A stretch of 64,000 nucleotides of DNA, from NCBI RefSeq assembly GCF_000613125.1, contig NZ_HG964497.1, forward strand, positions 2,651,189-2,715,188, given 5' to 3'. The notes beneath the pieces were generated by a model, which was not told where the DNA came from, searched no databases, and was given only the letters and a program-made list of their open reading frames with translations. The translations under genes were made by a program, and so were the position numbers. The first letter of the stretch is position 1. The number at the start of each line of letters is the position of its first letter. Positions 1 to 7,896 of this stretch are shown here, one piece after another. This DNA is from Bacillus sp. EB01. Lineage in GTDB: Bacteria; Bacillota; Bacilli; Bacillales; Cytobacillaceae.

Positions 1-618
1 AACCTGAATAAACTGCGGATCCCTTAAATGTTTTTGTGCAAGCTTTCGCACTTCAGGGGGCATAGTAGCAGAGAAAAGCATAGTTTGCCTAGTTGGTGGA
101 GTTTCTTGAATGATCGCTTCAACTTCATCCAAAAAACCGATATGGAGCATCTGATCGGCTTCATCCAGGACGAGGGTGTAAAGTTCATCTAACCTAATTG
201 TTCCCCTCCGGATATGGTCAAGCAGCCTGCCAGGTGTTCCAACAACGATATGGACACCCTTATCCAGTTTTTTCAGTTGCTTGTCTACATCTTGACCCCC
301 ATAAGCTGCTAACACTCTAACATCATGGAGTTCTTTAACAATTCTCTCAAGCTCAGCAGTAATTTGGATGGCAAGCTCACGAGTCGGCGTTACAATGAGG
401 GCTTGAATATGGGCTGCATCGAGCTCAAGCCTTTCGAGGATTGGCAATAGAAAAGCGAAAGTCTTTCCTGTTCCCGTTTGCGCCTGTGCAATGATATCCT
501 TTCCTTCAAGTGCAAGGGGAATGACTTTCTCCTGGATTGGAGTCGGAACGGCTATCCCGTTTGAAGCCATTATATTTGTAACTTTTTTAGATATACCCAG
601 TTTTATAAATTCTGACAT
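1..618 (-). CDS. DEAD-box RNA helicase (C-terminus beyond window)
   Basis: The first 206 residues of an ATP-dependent RNA helicase; the gene runs off the left edge. The RecA1 domain is complete in its motifs: Q-motif TPIQ (about residues 26-29), Walker A AQTGTGKT (46-53), PTREL (78-82), GTPGR (127-131), DEAD (152-155) and SAT (183-185). The helicase C domain, which would separate CshA-, CshB- and DbpA-like types, lies outside the window, so no symbol is given. The ATG at 618 follows an AGGAGA ribosome binding site. Such enzymes remodel RNA in ribosome assembly and decay. Confidence 0.93.
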   Translation of the reverse strand, partial: MSEFIKLGISKKVTNIMASNGIAVPTPIQEKVIPLALEGKDIIAQAQTGTGKTFAFLLPILERLELDAAHIQALIVTPTRELAIQITAELERIVKELHDVRVLAAYGGQDVDKQLKKLDKGVHIVVGTPGRLLDHIRRGTIRLDELYTLVLDEADQMLHIGFLDEVEAIIQETPPTRQTMLFSATMPPEVRKLAQKHLRDPQFIQV

Positions 619-860
619 TTAGATTCTCCTGTTTTCAACAATTTCACTTTCTTGATTGTGCTTGTTTTCTTTATAAAAAGCAAATACAAAAAAACAAAAG
701 CGGCAGCTCCCTTATGACAGCTTAGGAACAACTTTCCCTCCCAGAGTATTCTGGAAAGCTTTCTAGTGGGTATCGCCGTACAAACTGACAGGCCCTCTTC
801 CAACTTATATAGAAGGATCATCTTTTTTGAGATGGACAAGTAAATTCTCTATCTTATAAC

Positions 861-893
861 AAAAGAAAGACCCGGCATATTCATTATGCCGGG
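861..893 (-). terminator. Intrinsic terminator of the ferritin-like gene
   Basis: An 8-bp GC-rich stem (CCCGGCAT / ATGCCGGG) is followed on the minus strand by a T-rich tract, just past the stop codon at 900. Confidence 0.8.
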
Positions 894-899
894 CCTTGC

Positions 900-1334
900 T
901 TAATGAACAAGTTTTTTCAAATAATCCAGGTGGCGCCTATCGGTATCAATAATGCTTTCAACCATGTTCTTGCTTTCGGGATCCAGATCACCTTTTACAA
1001 TTTCCTCCGATAATTGGATACCGTACAAATCCTCACCTTTGATCGCCATATTGATGATATTTTCTGTGCTTTCAGGCATCATGATTTGACTAATGAATCC
1101 CTGGATTTTCCCTGTCAGTCCCTCGTTGTTTACTGGTACCCCTCCAAGAGTTTGGATTCTCTCGGAAATCATGGCAGCATGAAGGCGGTGGTCTTGCTGC
1201 ATCGTTTGGAACTCCTTTTTGATCTCAGGATCCTCAAGCTTCGCAATCAGATGTTCATATGCCCTTATTCCCATGTACTGCCCTTGGAGGAATGCATTTA
1301 ATTCCTTGATCACAATATCCTTTTCATTTTGCAT
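900..1334 (-). CDS. Ferritin-like four-helix protein (DUF2383-like)
   Basis: A 144-aa soluble, all-helical protein of the ferritin-like/DUF2383 type. Visible are an N-terminal helix with an EHL motif (about residues 26-28), a QQDHRLHA segment near 46-53 with paired acidic/His residues, and a C-terminal DTDRRHLDYL helix, spaced as in di-iron four-helix bundles. Members are often stress- or sporulation-associated in Bacillus, but substrate and role are unknown. It stands alone with its own terminator, and an AGGAGG-like site precedes the ATG. Metal binding is inferred from residue pattern only. Confidence 0.72.
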   Translation of the reverse strand: MQNEKDIVIKELNAFLQGQYMGIRAYEHLIAKLEDPEIKKEFQTMQQDHRLHAAMISERIQTLGGVPVNNEGLTGKIQGFISQIMMPESTENIINMAIKGEDLYGIQLSEEIVKGDLDPESKNMVESIIDTDRRHLDYLKKLVH

Positions 1335-1512
1335 CCAAAAACCTCCTTTTACGCATAGGTTTAGGAAAAAGGCAAGAATTATTCATACCTGGCATTCGGG
1401 TCCAAAGTATGAAATGCTGCCCTATGGACACAGGGAGAAAATAACCCGGCTTTTGAGGGGAATCGAAGTCAGTGTTGAAAACTTCATTGGTTCTCAACGT
1501 AAATCGATGTTT

Positions 1513-2313
1513 TTAGATGTCACTATTTTGAATATCTTTCAGTCGTTCAAGGATTCTTCTTTTTTTATAGAGCATCCGCCCTGTCTCCGCAAGGTCTGCA
1601 ATTGCCGATCTATTGGTAAATGCGCCGAAAATAATTCCCGCTACAGGAACCATTTGAAAAAGCTTTTTCCAGCCAAAGCTGTCCCTATAGGCATACACAA
1701 CTTCGCGCCAGCCCTGAATCTCCGACATGACTTCACCCTGACGCTCATTTGCGGACAGGCTGTTTAGTATAGCCTGTTTTCCGACAATATCAGCAGATGT
1801 AAATTGCAGGCATTTTACTATGAAGATCCGCTCACTTTTTACCTTTGGATCATATCCATATATAAGGGCAATCTCTTGTAATGTTTTTAGTGAAATGGCT
1901 AACAGCGCCGGAATGTCTGCGGCGAGAGTAAAAATACCGCCAATCCCAGTACTGGCGCCTTGAAAGGCAGCGACCTTTTTTCTTTGATTTGTTAGTTCTG
2001 CACTCGCTTGATCCATAGCAGAAAGCGGCAATTGGGCAGCATCGCCTAAAGACTCAACTGGTTTTCCAGCACTTGCCTCAAGGCGTTTGAACGCAGCTTT
2101 TTCATTTATTAGATACCTTCCCCCAGTTTGGACGTAACTGCCCAGTTCATCGAGGAGCACGCCGATTTTTTCATGAATAAACTTCGGTGTAATTTTGTCC
2201 AATAGCTTATAAGGGAGCCGGCCAATCCGGTCCCATATCATCATTCCGTTTTGATCCTTTTCCCACCTCTTGATTGCCTCCAGTTCTTTATTGAGCCATT
2301 CATTCGTTTCCAA
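1513..2313 (-). CDS. EcsC-family protein
   Basis: A 266-aa protein resembling EcsC, the third product of the Bacillus ecs locus, whose biochemical function is not established. The N-terminal half (ITPKFIHEKIG, then GGRYLINEKAAF) and a hydrophobic glycine/alanine-rich centre (GASTGIGGIFTLAADIPALLAIS, roughly residues 117-140) are typical. A second hydrophobic stretch lies near residues 220-232. It is not next to ecsA/ecsB here, so it is a paralogue outside the ABC transporter operon. A peripheral or membrane-inserted location is likely. Confidence 0.8.
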   Translation of the reverse strand: METNEWLNKELEAIKRWEKDQNGMMIWDRIGRLPYKLLDKITPKFIHEKIGVLLDELGSYVQTGGRYLINEKAAFKRLEASAGKPVESLGDAAQLPLSAMDQASAELTNQRKKVAAFQGASTGIGGIFTLAADIPALLAISLKTLQEIALIYGYDPKVKSERIFIVKCLQFTSADIVGKQAILNSLSANERQGEVMSEIQGWREVVYAYRDSFGWKKLFQMVPVAGIIFGAFTNRSAIADLAETGRMLYKKRRILERLKDIQNSDI

Positions 2314-2544
2314 AAAGCTTCACCTCTTCAGTTTATTTTCCTTGATTAAAAGCATTATGTAAAACCTATTGGTCATAAGCCATACGAAAATTCTTCTTTA
2401 AGGTTTCACTTCAGCTCCTTGTTAATAAGTCCTGATACATAAATTTCAATTTAACTCTTTCCAAAAATCTTCCAGAATGCTATTCTAAAAATATCTATTT
2501 TTTCGATACCTTCTATCGTTTTTATAAATAAGGGGGCGAAACCC

Positions 2545-3453
2545 GTGGACTTCCATCAATTAGTTGTATTTACAAAAGTAGTCGAGCATAAGAGTTTTTC
2601 CAAAGCTGCTGAGGAAATTTTCCTTAGCCAATCAACCGTTTCTTCCCATATCCAATCTTTAGAGAAAATGCTGAACGTCAAACTATTTGACCGAGTTGGA
2701 CGTGAGAATATCCTCACTCCCCATGGGGAAAGACTTTACCATTGGGCTCAAAAGCTATTGCTGATGAAAGACGAAGCCCTGCTTGACCTGAACCAGGGAA
2801 TGACAGAATTCCGTGGCGTTATCAGAATGGCGGCAAGCTCAGTTCCCTCCCAGTTCATACTCCCTAAAATGGTGAAGCAATTTCGGAATGAATATCCAGC
2901 TGCCATGTTCAATATATCTCAATTCCCTTCAAGGTCTGTGGCAGATAAGGTTTTAAACGGATCTGTCGATTTCGGTGTACTTGGTGAAAAATATGAAAAT
3001 GAGAAACTCGAATACTTCCCACTTTTAAAAGAAAAGTTAGTACTTGTTACCCCATTAGAGTTAAAACTGAAGGAAAAGGTACAGATTCAGGATGTGGTCT
3101 CATATCCATTTGTTATGAGGCATTCCGATTCTGGAACCAATTCTATTTTTGAACGGTTCTTGAAAAAAAACGGTCTGCCTAAGGACCATTTAAATATCAT
3201 TACCTATACGGATTCGGGTCAGAGCTTAATCCAATTTGTCAGGCAGGGAATCGGAATTTCAGTCATGTCGGAAATTGCAGCAAGGGATTATGCAGATCAA
3301 AACCTTGTAAATCTCTATTCTATAGAAGGCTTTGAGGAGGACCGCTATTTTTACTTGGTTTACAACCTGCAAAAGACATTACCGCTTATCTCCAGGTTAT
3401 TTGTCAATTTTGTCACAGGGAATAAAGGATTCCACCTTGTGGACAAAGAATAA
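2545..3453 (+). CDS. LysR-family transcriptional regulator
   Basis: A 302-aa LTTR. The N-terminal winged HTH is clear (SFSKAAEEIFLSQSTVSSHI, residues 17-36), followed by the linker helix and a two-lobed effector-binding domain (about 90-290). The GTG start at 2545 is preceded by AAGGGGGCG. The sequence looks closest to the CysL/selenium-metabolism-associated LTTR group, but no selenium or sulfur gene is adjacent, so the effector is unknown. The divergent neighbour is the EcsC-like gene, and autoregulation from the 230-bp intergenic region is likely for the family. Confidence 0.9.
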   Translation: MDFHQLVVFTKVVEHKSFSKAAEEIFLSQSTVSSHIQSLEKMLNVKLFDRVGRENILTPHGERLYHWAQKLLLMKDEALLDLNQGMTEFRGVIRMAASSVPSQFILPKMVKQFRNEYPAAMFNISQFPSRSVADKVLNGSVDFGVLGEKYENEKLEYFPLLKEKLVLVTPLELKLKEKVQIQDVVSYPFVMRHSDSGTNSIFERFLKKNGLPKDHLNIITYTDSGQSLIQFVRQGIGISVMSEIAARDYADQNLVNLYSIEGFEEDRYFYLVYNLQKTLPLISRLFVNFVTGNKGFHLVDKE

Positions 3454-3515
3454 TGTAAAGGGTTATTTTTCAAAGATAGAATTGGCTGCGGCCTCTTTTT
3501 CGAGGGGGATTCATA

Positions 3516-4343
3516 TTGGTACTAACTGTAAACCAGCTAAAGGAAATAAAACAATTGCAACAAGTATGCGAACAAGAAGGCAACTTTGGCCTAAAACTGA
3601 ATTGGGAGATGCTCTCCGCACGCATGGAAGGCAGAAAAGATGATTTTCTTCATTATGAGGATGGGAATCTTGTCGGATTTCTTGGCATTTACGGCTTCGG
3701 AAATAAGACTGAAATTTGCGGGATGGTGCATCCAAATTATAGGCGCAGAGGGATTTTTACAAAGCTCCTTAAGGAAGGGATAATTGAATCGAAACTCAGG
3801 GGCACCAGACAAATCCTTTTGAATGCACCAGCTGGATCATCTTCTGCAAAAGAATTTTTAACTAAGATACCGAACCATCATCATATGACCGAATACCAAA
3901 TGAAATGGGAGGGAAAACTGCCGCAATCGAATCCCGCAATCCTGCTCCGCCCTTCAACAGAAGAAGACACTGCCCTAAAAATCCGGCTCGAAATCGAATG
4001 CTTTGGTTTCACCCCGCAAGAGGCGGAAGAATTTTACAAAGAATATAGAACTTCCAGTAATGAAGATTCTTATATTATTGAAGCAGAAAGAAGCCCGGTA
4101 GGAAAAATGCGTGTAGATCACCATGATGGAGAGGCTTGGATATATGGATTTGCTATTCTTCCCGAGCACCAGGGTAAGGGAATTGGCCGCAACGCTCTTG
4201 CCTGGATTATAGAAAAAGAACATAGGAGTGGATTTCCCGTGTTCCTTGAGGTCGAGGCGAAGAATACCCATGCCCTTGGGTTGTATGAATCTGTCGGTTT
4301 CAAGTCCTATCATGCCCAGGATTACTATGAATACACAGGCTAA
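3516..4343 (+). CDS. Tandem GNAT-domain N-acetyltransferase
   Basis: A 275-aa protein with two GNAT folds. The first has the acetyl-CoA loop YRRRGIFTKLL (about residues 75-85); the second has HQGKGIGRNALAWI (about 218-231) and a C-terminal ALGLYESVGF motif typical of a complete GNAT domain. The TTG start at 3516 follows CGAGGGGG at proper spacing; no better ATG is upstream. It is separated from the LysR gene by only 62 bp and may share its transcript. The substrate cannot be deduced. Confidence 0.85.
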   Translation: MVLTVNQLKEIKQLQQVCEQEGNFGLKLNWEMLSARMEGRKDDFLHYEDGNLVGFLGIYGFGNKTEICGMVHPNYRRRGIFTKLLKEGIIESKLRGTRQILLNAPAGSSSAKEFLTKIPNHHHMTEYQMKWEGKLPQSNPAILLRPSTEEDTALKIRLEIECFGFTPQEAEEFYKEYRTSSNEDSYIIEAERSPVGKMRVDHHDGEAWIYGFAILPEHQGKGIGRNALAWIIEKEHRSGFPVFLEVEAKNTHALGLYESVGFKSYHAQDYYEYTG

Positions 4344-4346
4344 ACA

Positions 4347-4380
4347 AAAGAGCCTCTGCCGGACCGGGCAAAGGCTCTTT
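4347..4380. terminator. Bidirectional terminator between GNAT and trmO
   Basis: A 14-bp stem with one mismatch (AAAGAGCC.. / ..GGCTCTTT), A-rich on one side and T-rich on the other, lies between convergent genes. Confidence 0.85.
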
Positions 4381-4382
4381 AT

Positions 4383-4841
4383 TCATTTCCAATAATTTTC
4401 CATTAATTCTGTCGACCAGGAAGGCTGCCTGATTTCATCTTTTGGTAAAAATTCTTTCATCACTGGCTTAATGTCAATCACCGGTGTGCCATCTATCGCA
4501 TCAAGACCTGCTACGGTAAGCTTAGTTCCTTCCCTCTTCAAAAGACGTACAATAGTAGAGCCGATCCGGTTCGGCCGGTTCTTTCCCCTTTGCGCAAAGA
4601 TTCCTGTCATTGGCCAATCAGGATTGTCTCTCGGCCTTCTCGCACACGTTTCAATACTGTCTTCACTGACAAGATGGAACAAAAATAGAATCTCCAGATG
4701 CGAAAAATCATCGATTCCTTCCAGACAATTACCATCGAGGATTTCGTTCATTTCAATAACGGATGTGACTTCTCCCCAATGATCATCCTCTGGTGTTTTG
4801 CGAGAATTGAGCACCCTTCCGACTGGCTTAACCATAAACAT
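4383..4841 (-). CDS. trmO: TrmO-like tRNA m6t6A37 methyltransferase
   Basis: A 152-aa member of the TrmO/TsaA (UPF0066) beta-barrel family, which uses SAM to methylate N6-threonylcarbamoyl-adenosine at position 37 of some tRNAs. Family signatures visible are the N-terminal PVGRV strand, GIDDFSHLEILFLFH (about 41-55), RPRDNP (69-74), GIFAQRGKNRPNRIGST (80-96) and DAIDGTPVIDIKP (114-126). Length is typical of short single-domain members. It is monocistronic, with its 3' end against the terminator shared with the GNAT gene. Confidence 0.85.
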   Translation of the reverse strand: MFMVKPVGRVLNSRKTPEDDHWGEVTSVIEMNEILDGNCLEGIDDFSHLEILFLFHLVSEDSIETCARRPRDNPDWPMTGIFAQRGKNRPNRIGSTIVRLLKREGTKLTVAGLDAIDGTPVIDIKPVMKEFLPKDEIRQPSWSTELMENYWK

Positions 4842-5325
4842 GATGATTCCTCCATATAAGATGATTTTGCTTCTTCCATTATAACCATTTAGTGGATTTG
4901 GTTTTCAAACAATGCGTTTCGCTGATTGATTTTGGAAATACATTTAACAGGACTATATTTGTCACTTTCAATAGTTACCGGTTAGGAATAGATCGTATTA
5001 GAGGAGGCAGCGTCCTCACCCAATTCAACAACCCTTGAAGGTGCTTCCTTGATAGAAAAACTGACATTCCCTCACTATCAGTCCCGGTAATTTGTTTATA
5101 TACATTCCTTACCTGGATAATAACCACAATATCCCCCCTTCTAAACTTGTTCCAGCCATCTTTATCTTAATCTACCCCTTTGGAAAAATCGATACACGAA
5201 TTCCAGTAATATCCTTTTTCTACTTACATATAAAAAGTGTACTTCTTGAAGGCACCTCCACGCTTACCGGTAGTGGAACAAAACACTGTGGAACAAGAAA
5301 AACCGAGGAGTGACAGTCACCCCCA
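4842..5325. other. Intergenic stretch with no recognisable gene
   Basis: About 480 bp between the trmO start and the terC terminator. Short open frames occur on both strands, but none has a ribosome binding site, a recognisable motif or a persistent frame. No tRNA or riboswitch was recognised. Confidence 0.5.
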
Positions 5326-5355
5326 TTAAAAAAACGGGACCACTCAGGTCCCGTT
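5326..5355 (-). terminator. Terminator of the fbpB-spo0M-terC operon
   Basis: The perfect 8-bp stem AACGGGAC / GTCCCGTT is followed on the minus strand by a T-run, just past the terC stop. Confidence 0.88.
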
Positions 5356-5363
5356 GCAATTGA

Positions 5364-6143
5364 TTAAATATGCCCTTCCAATTCCTTTTCAGGGTCCTTT
5401 TTTTCCTTTGACAAGAACCAACCTGCGAGCGCAATTATTACGAGTACGAAGTAAAATGTTAGTTTCCATCCAGTTGAAGTTGCAAAGCCTTCTGGCAGTA
5501 TCCCTAGTGCCGGATGAGATAGTGTGTAAACGGAAAGCTTGACACCAACCCAGCCCACAATCGCGAAAGCAGCAATTTCCAAACCAGGTCTTGTTTGAAG
5601 CAATTTAACAAAGAAGTTTGCTGCAAAACGCATGATAATGAGTCCTATTAGCCCGCCCGCAAAAATGACGAGGAACTGGGCACCATCAAGGCCGCCTATT
5701 TGTGGCAAATTGGTATTGGGGAGGCTGACAGCCAGGGCCACAGCAGCAAGTATTGAGTCGACAGCAAAGGCGATGTCAGCCAATTCAACCTTAAATACGG
5801 TTCCCCAAAACCCGGATTTTTTCTTCGGCTTTGTTTCCTTTTCCTTTTCTTTTTTAAAGACCAGTTTTCGCAGAATGTGATTGGCAGCAATAAATAGGAG
5901 GTATAAGGCGCCAATTGCCTGAACCTGCCATACATCAACAAGGAAGGAGATAATAAACAGGGAAGCAAAACGGAAAACGAATGCTCCTGCAAGACCATAA
6001 AAGAGCGCCTTTCTTCTTTCTTCTTCCGGCAAATGTTTAACCATGATAGCCAGGACTAGCGCGTTGTCGGCTGCGAGAAGTCCTTCAATGGCAATTAATA
6101 ATAGCAATACCCAGCCATACTCAAGTAAAATTGAAAATTCCAT
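5364..6143 (-). CDS. TerC-family membrane protein, probable Mn2+ exporter
   Basis: A 259-aa polytopic protein (about seven membrane segments) of the TerC family. Conserved acidic helices are visible: EGLLAADNALVLAIM (about 20-34) and ELADIAFAVDSILAA (about 119-133), the Asp/Asn-containing motifs proposed to bind metal. A charged Lys/Glu loop (about 96-110) separates the halves. Bacillus paralogues are linked to Mn2+ efflux and metalation of exoenzymes. The start codon overlaps the Spo0M-like stop (TAATG), implying translational coupling, and the operon leader carries a yybP-ykoY Mn2+ riboswitch, which supports a manganese role directly. Confidence 0.9.
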   Translation of the reverse strand: MEFSILLEYGWVLLLLIAIEGLLAADNALVLAIMVKHLPEEERRKALFYGLAGAFVFRFASLFIISFLVDVWQVQAIGALYLLFIAANHILRKLVFKKEKEKETKPKKKSGFWGTVFKVELADIAFAVDSILAAVALAVSLPNTNLPQIGGLDGAQFLVIFAGGLIGLIIMRFAANFFVKLLQTRPGLEIAAFAIVGWVGVKLSVYTLSHPALGILPEGFATSTGWKLTFYFVLVIIALAGWFLSKEKKDPEKELEGHI

Positions 6144-6550
6144 TATGATACCTCCAGGTTAGGTGAAATTATAGTAATATAATCATAATCCGTTGTTTCG
6201 ATCCCTTTATTAAAGGACAGGGTGGTTTTAAAACAAATCTTTTTGCCTTTAGCATTACTTTCTAGTGACTCAGGTATACGGAATGAAAAAGGTATGTTTT
6301 TTGTAGTATTGGGAGGAATTACTTTACTTGTAAGAATGGTTATGGAATCAAGGACTTCTTCCATTCCCCCCGTATTCCCATCTATTTTTACGTCACAATC
6401 AATCCGCTTAAGTTTACGTTCAACAATGCCGCCTTTTATTAAGTAGAAACCATCTACTACATCTCCCGGCTTGCACTCAGCCTTTCCAAGAACTAAATCA
6501 ATAGAAGCTGAACCAATGCCTGCATACGCTAAATATTTTCTAAGCAACAA
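6143..6550 (-). CDS. Short Spo0M-like arrestin-fold protein
   Basis: A 135-aa protein matching the N-terminal half of Spo0M, the arrestin-like sporulation-control protein (about 258 aa in B. subtilis). The segment YLAYAGIGSASIDLVL near the N-terminus and the VIPPNTTKNIPFSFRIPESL strand (about 76-95) are characteristic. The C-terminal half is missing, with a clean stop overlapping the terC start, so this is a genuine short form and not an obvious truncation. The TTG start at 6550 follows AAGGAGA; the nearer ATG is in the wrong frame. It lies between an FbpB-like gene and terC; its role there is unknown. Confidence 0.82.
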   Translation of the reverse strand: MLLRKYLAYAGIGSASIDLVLGKAECKPGDVVDGFYLIKGGIVERKLKRIDCDVKIDGNTGGMEEVLDSITILTSKVIPPNTTKNIPFSFRIPESLESNAKGKKICFKTTLSFNKGIETTDYDYITIISPNLEVS

Positions 6551-6578
6551 ACTTCATTCTCCTTATTGTTTGATGATT

Positions 6579-6722
6579 TCACTTTAGGCCATGCGATTCA
6601 ATATTTGCTAATTTCTCTTCGACTCTTTTTTCTATTTCATCAAGCTGTTCCTTATTCTCCAGTAACTCATCTTTATTTGCTTCTACAAGATCTAAAAATG
6701 ATACCTTGATTGGCTTTCTCAC
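6579..6722 (-). CDS. FbpB-like small basic protein
   Basis: A 47-aa protein starting at GTG 6722 after a strong GGGAGGATA site. It begins with a basic segment (RKPIKVSF) followed by a charged helix (LVEANKDELLENKEQLDEIE), the pattern of the FbpB family; in B. subtilis FbpB is a Fur-regulated small protein that works with the FsrA sRNA in iron sparing. No clear Fur box was seen upstream. Instead the gene follows an Mn2+ riboswitch and lies 28 bp before the Spo0M-like gene. A closer promoter (TTGGTC-18-TATGAT) overlaps its leader. Confidence 0.75.
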   Translation of the reverse strand: MRKPIKVSFLDLVEANKDELLENKEQLDEIEKRVEEKLANIESHGLK

Positions 6723-6810
6723 TTTGTATCCTCCCTGCCATCATAAATTGCGTATAATCAATTGACCAAGCCTTCCTTTTGCCCCTCGTTTCCCTTACAA
6801 GAAAACAAAA

Positions 6811-6845
6811 AAAGCCTTTACCATATTAATTGGCAAAGGCTTTCC
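6811..6845 (-). terminator. Second hairpin terminator in the riboswitch leader
   Basis: The stem AAAGCCTTTGCC / GGTAAAGGCTTT has a T-rich tail on the minus strand, directly after the riboswitch expression platform. Confidence 0.75.
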
Positions 6846-6847
6846 AA

Positions 6848-6886
6848 AGAAAAAATAAAGACCCTTACCAGTCAGGTAAAGGTCTT
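6848..6886 (-). terminator. Riboswitch expression-platform terminator
   Basis: AAGACCTTTACC, the 3' strand of aptamer stem P1, can pair instead with GGTAAGGGTCTT followed by a T-run. Aptamer folding and termination are therefore mutually exclusive, as expected for a metal-induced on-switch. Confidence 0.85.
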
Positions 6887-6970
6887 GCTAACAACACTAA
6901 TGCTGCCAACATGGCCGAAGGCGAATGCCCCGTAATGACGACCATATTGTAAAAGCTACTCCCCTTTAGG
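6876..6970 (-). ncRNA. yybP-ykoY manganese riboswitch
   Basis: The minus strand carries the conserved landmarks of the yybP-ykoY (Mn2+-sensing) aptamer in order: AAAGGGGAGTAGC at the 5' side, GTCGTCATTACG, the CCTTCGG-capped hairpin, CATGTTGGCAGC and GTTAGCAAGACCTTT at the 3' side. P1 forms between AAAGG and CCTTT. The downstream operon ends in a TerC-family exporter, the commonest target of this class. The expression platform is a terminator sharing the P1 3' strand, so Mn2+ binding should permit read-through. Confidence 0.92.
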
Positions 6971-6999
6971 AGAAAAGAAATATTCAACTTGTTACCAAT

Positions 7000-7029
7000 A
7001 CTATATGAGATTTACGACAGTTTCGTCAA
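7000..7029 (-). promoter_or_regulatory. Sigma-A promoter for the riboswitch operon
   Basis: TTGACG (7029-7024) and TATAGT (7005-7000), spaced 18 bp on the minus strand. Transcription would start near 6993, about 20 nt before the aptamer. Confidence 0.75.
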
Positions 7030-7143
7030 TTGATTTACATGAATTTACGAATTCTTAACAAATAAGTTCGCACTTGATACTAATTTTTTTTCTTCACAAT
7101 TTGTTATTATTATGATATATTAATTGTGCTGCTTTTTTCTTTT

Positions 7144-7227
7144 GCGGGTGTGGCGGAATCGGCAGACGCGCTAGATTCAGGTTCTAGTGGGGGCAACCCC
7201 GTGGAGGTTCAAGTCCTCTCATCCGCA
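7144..7227 (+). tRNA. tRNA-Leu (CAG)
   Basis: An 84-nt cloverleaf with acceptor GCGGGTG / ATCCGC, long variable arm GGGGGCAACCCC, T-loop GGTTCAAGTCC and anticodon CAG in loop TTCAGGT. CCA is not encoded. Confidence 0.93.
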
Positions 7228-7256
7228 TCGTTATTTTTTATTGATTTGCTGACTGC

Positions 7257-7292
7257 TAGGAGTCACAGGTTCAAATCCTGTCTTCCCGACCA
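7257..7292 (+). pseudogene. 3' fragment of a tRNA-Pro gene
   Basis: The T-arm (ACAGG-TTCAAAT-CCTGT) and 3' acceptor strand CTTCCCGACCA match the 3' third of Bacillus tRNA-Pro. The expected 5' acceptor strand (CGGGAAG), D-arm and anticodon arm are absent, replaced by T-rich sequence. It cannot make a functional tRNA. Confidence 0.75.
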
Positions 7293-7312
7293 TTTATATG
7301 TATAGTCTACCT

Positions 7313-7386
7313 GCGGGTGTAGTTTAATGGTAGAACTCCAGCTTCCCAAGCTGATGGCGGGGGTTCGATTCCCCTCACCCGCTCCA
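7313..7386 (+). tRNA. tRNA-Gly (CCC)
   Basis: A 74-nt cloverleaf with encoded CCA, acceptor GCGGGTG / CACCCGC, D-arm TAGTTTAATGGTAGAA, T-arm GGGGGTTCGATTCCCCT and anticodon loop TTCCCAA, giving anticodon CCC. Confidence 0.93.
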
Positions 7387-7392
7387 ATATTT

Positions 7393-7480
7393 GGAGAAGT
7401 ACCCAAGTGGTTCAAGGGGGCGCACTCGAAATGCGCTAGGGCGGGCAACCGTCGCGTGAGTTCGAATCTCATCTTCTCCT
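7393..7480 (+). tRNA. tRNA-Ser (CGA)
   Basis: A class II cloverleaf with acceptor GGAGAAG / CTTCTCC, anticodon loop CTCGAAA (CGA) on stem GCGCA/TGCGC, and a long variable arm containing GGGCAACC. The discriminator base reads T where G is usual for serine, and CCA is not encoded. Confidence 0.88.
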
Positions 7481-7487
7481 TATCGTA

Positions 7488-7513
7488 ACCGGCCTAATTG
7501 GCCGTTTTTTTTT
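7488..7513 (+). terminator. tRNA operon terminator
   Basis: A CGGCC / GGCCG hairpin followed by nine T residues, 8 bp after tRNA-Ser. Confidence 0.85.
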
Positions 7514-7601
7514 GCACAAATTTAAACACAGATAACTCTTCCTTTCTTTCTCCATATATTTTATCGCATTACTTGTTTTCCCACTTGCCCGTTTACATAA
7601 A

Positions 7602-7645
7602 AAGACCCTGTGCAGTTAACGGGTTCGGATACCTATCACAAAAAG
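7602..7645 (+). repeat. Left imperfect inverted repeat
   Basis: Contains GACCCTGT, GCAG, TAACGGGTTC, then TACCTATCACAAAAAG. The same blocks occur in reverse complement at 12236-12302, where about 25 extra bases lie between the first two blocks. They may be element ends or copies of an intergenic repeat. Confidence 0.55.
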
Positions 7646-7702
7646 TTAATTTACAATGTAAAATGTAATGTTTGTTGTATTCAAATATGTTATTGGTTTT
7701 GT

Positions 7703-7740
7703 GGACCAAATTGCTATGCCGGCGATTTGGTCCTTTTATT
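7703..7740 (+). terminator. Orphan terminator-like hairpin
   Basis: GGACCAAAT / ATTTGGTCC stem with a T-rich tail. No plus-strand protein gene precedes it, so it may mark a lost gene. Confidence 0.55.
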
Positions 7741-7896
7741 TATTGAGCACATATAAACATTATTACATTGGAGGATTTACGCCCCTTTTTATCGAATTTC
7801 TTATTACACTAACGTGGCAGGTTAGCACAAGAAGGAGATGACGAGTCAAAACGTAGAACTTATTATCAATATGTTCTAGGAATGGGGTAATTTTAA

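Noticed and set aside
3511-3812. Short minus-strand frames opposite the GNAT gene
   Set aside because: Shadows of the coding strand; no start signals.
5092-5313. A 73-codon plus-strand frame in the gap before terC
   Set aside because: No ribosome binding site or recognisable motif, and overlapping frames look equally open; not supported as a gene.
7263-7472. A 69-codon minus-strand open frame across tRNA-Gly and tRNA-Ser (MRFELTRRLPALAHF...)
   Set aside because: This is the antisense of tRNA genes, a classic spurious annotation; there is no ribosome binding site.
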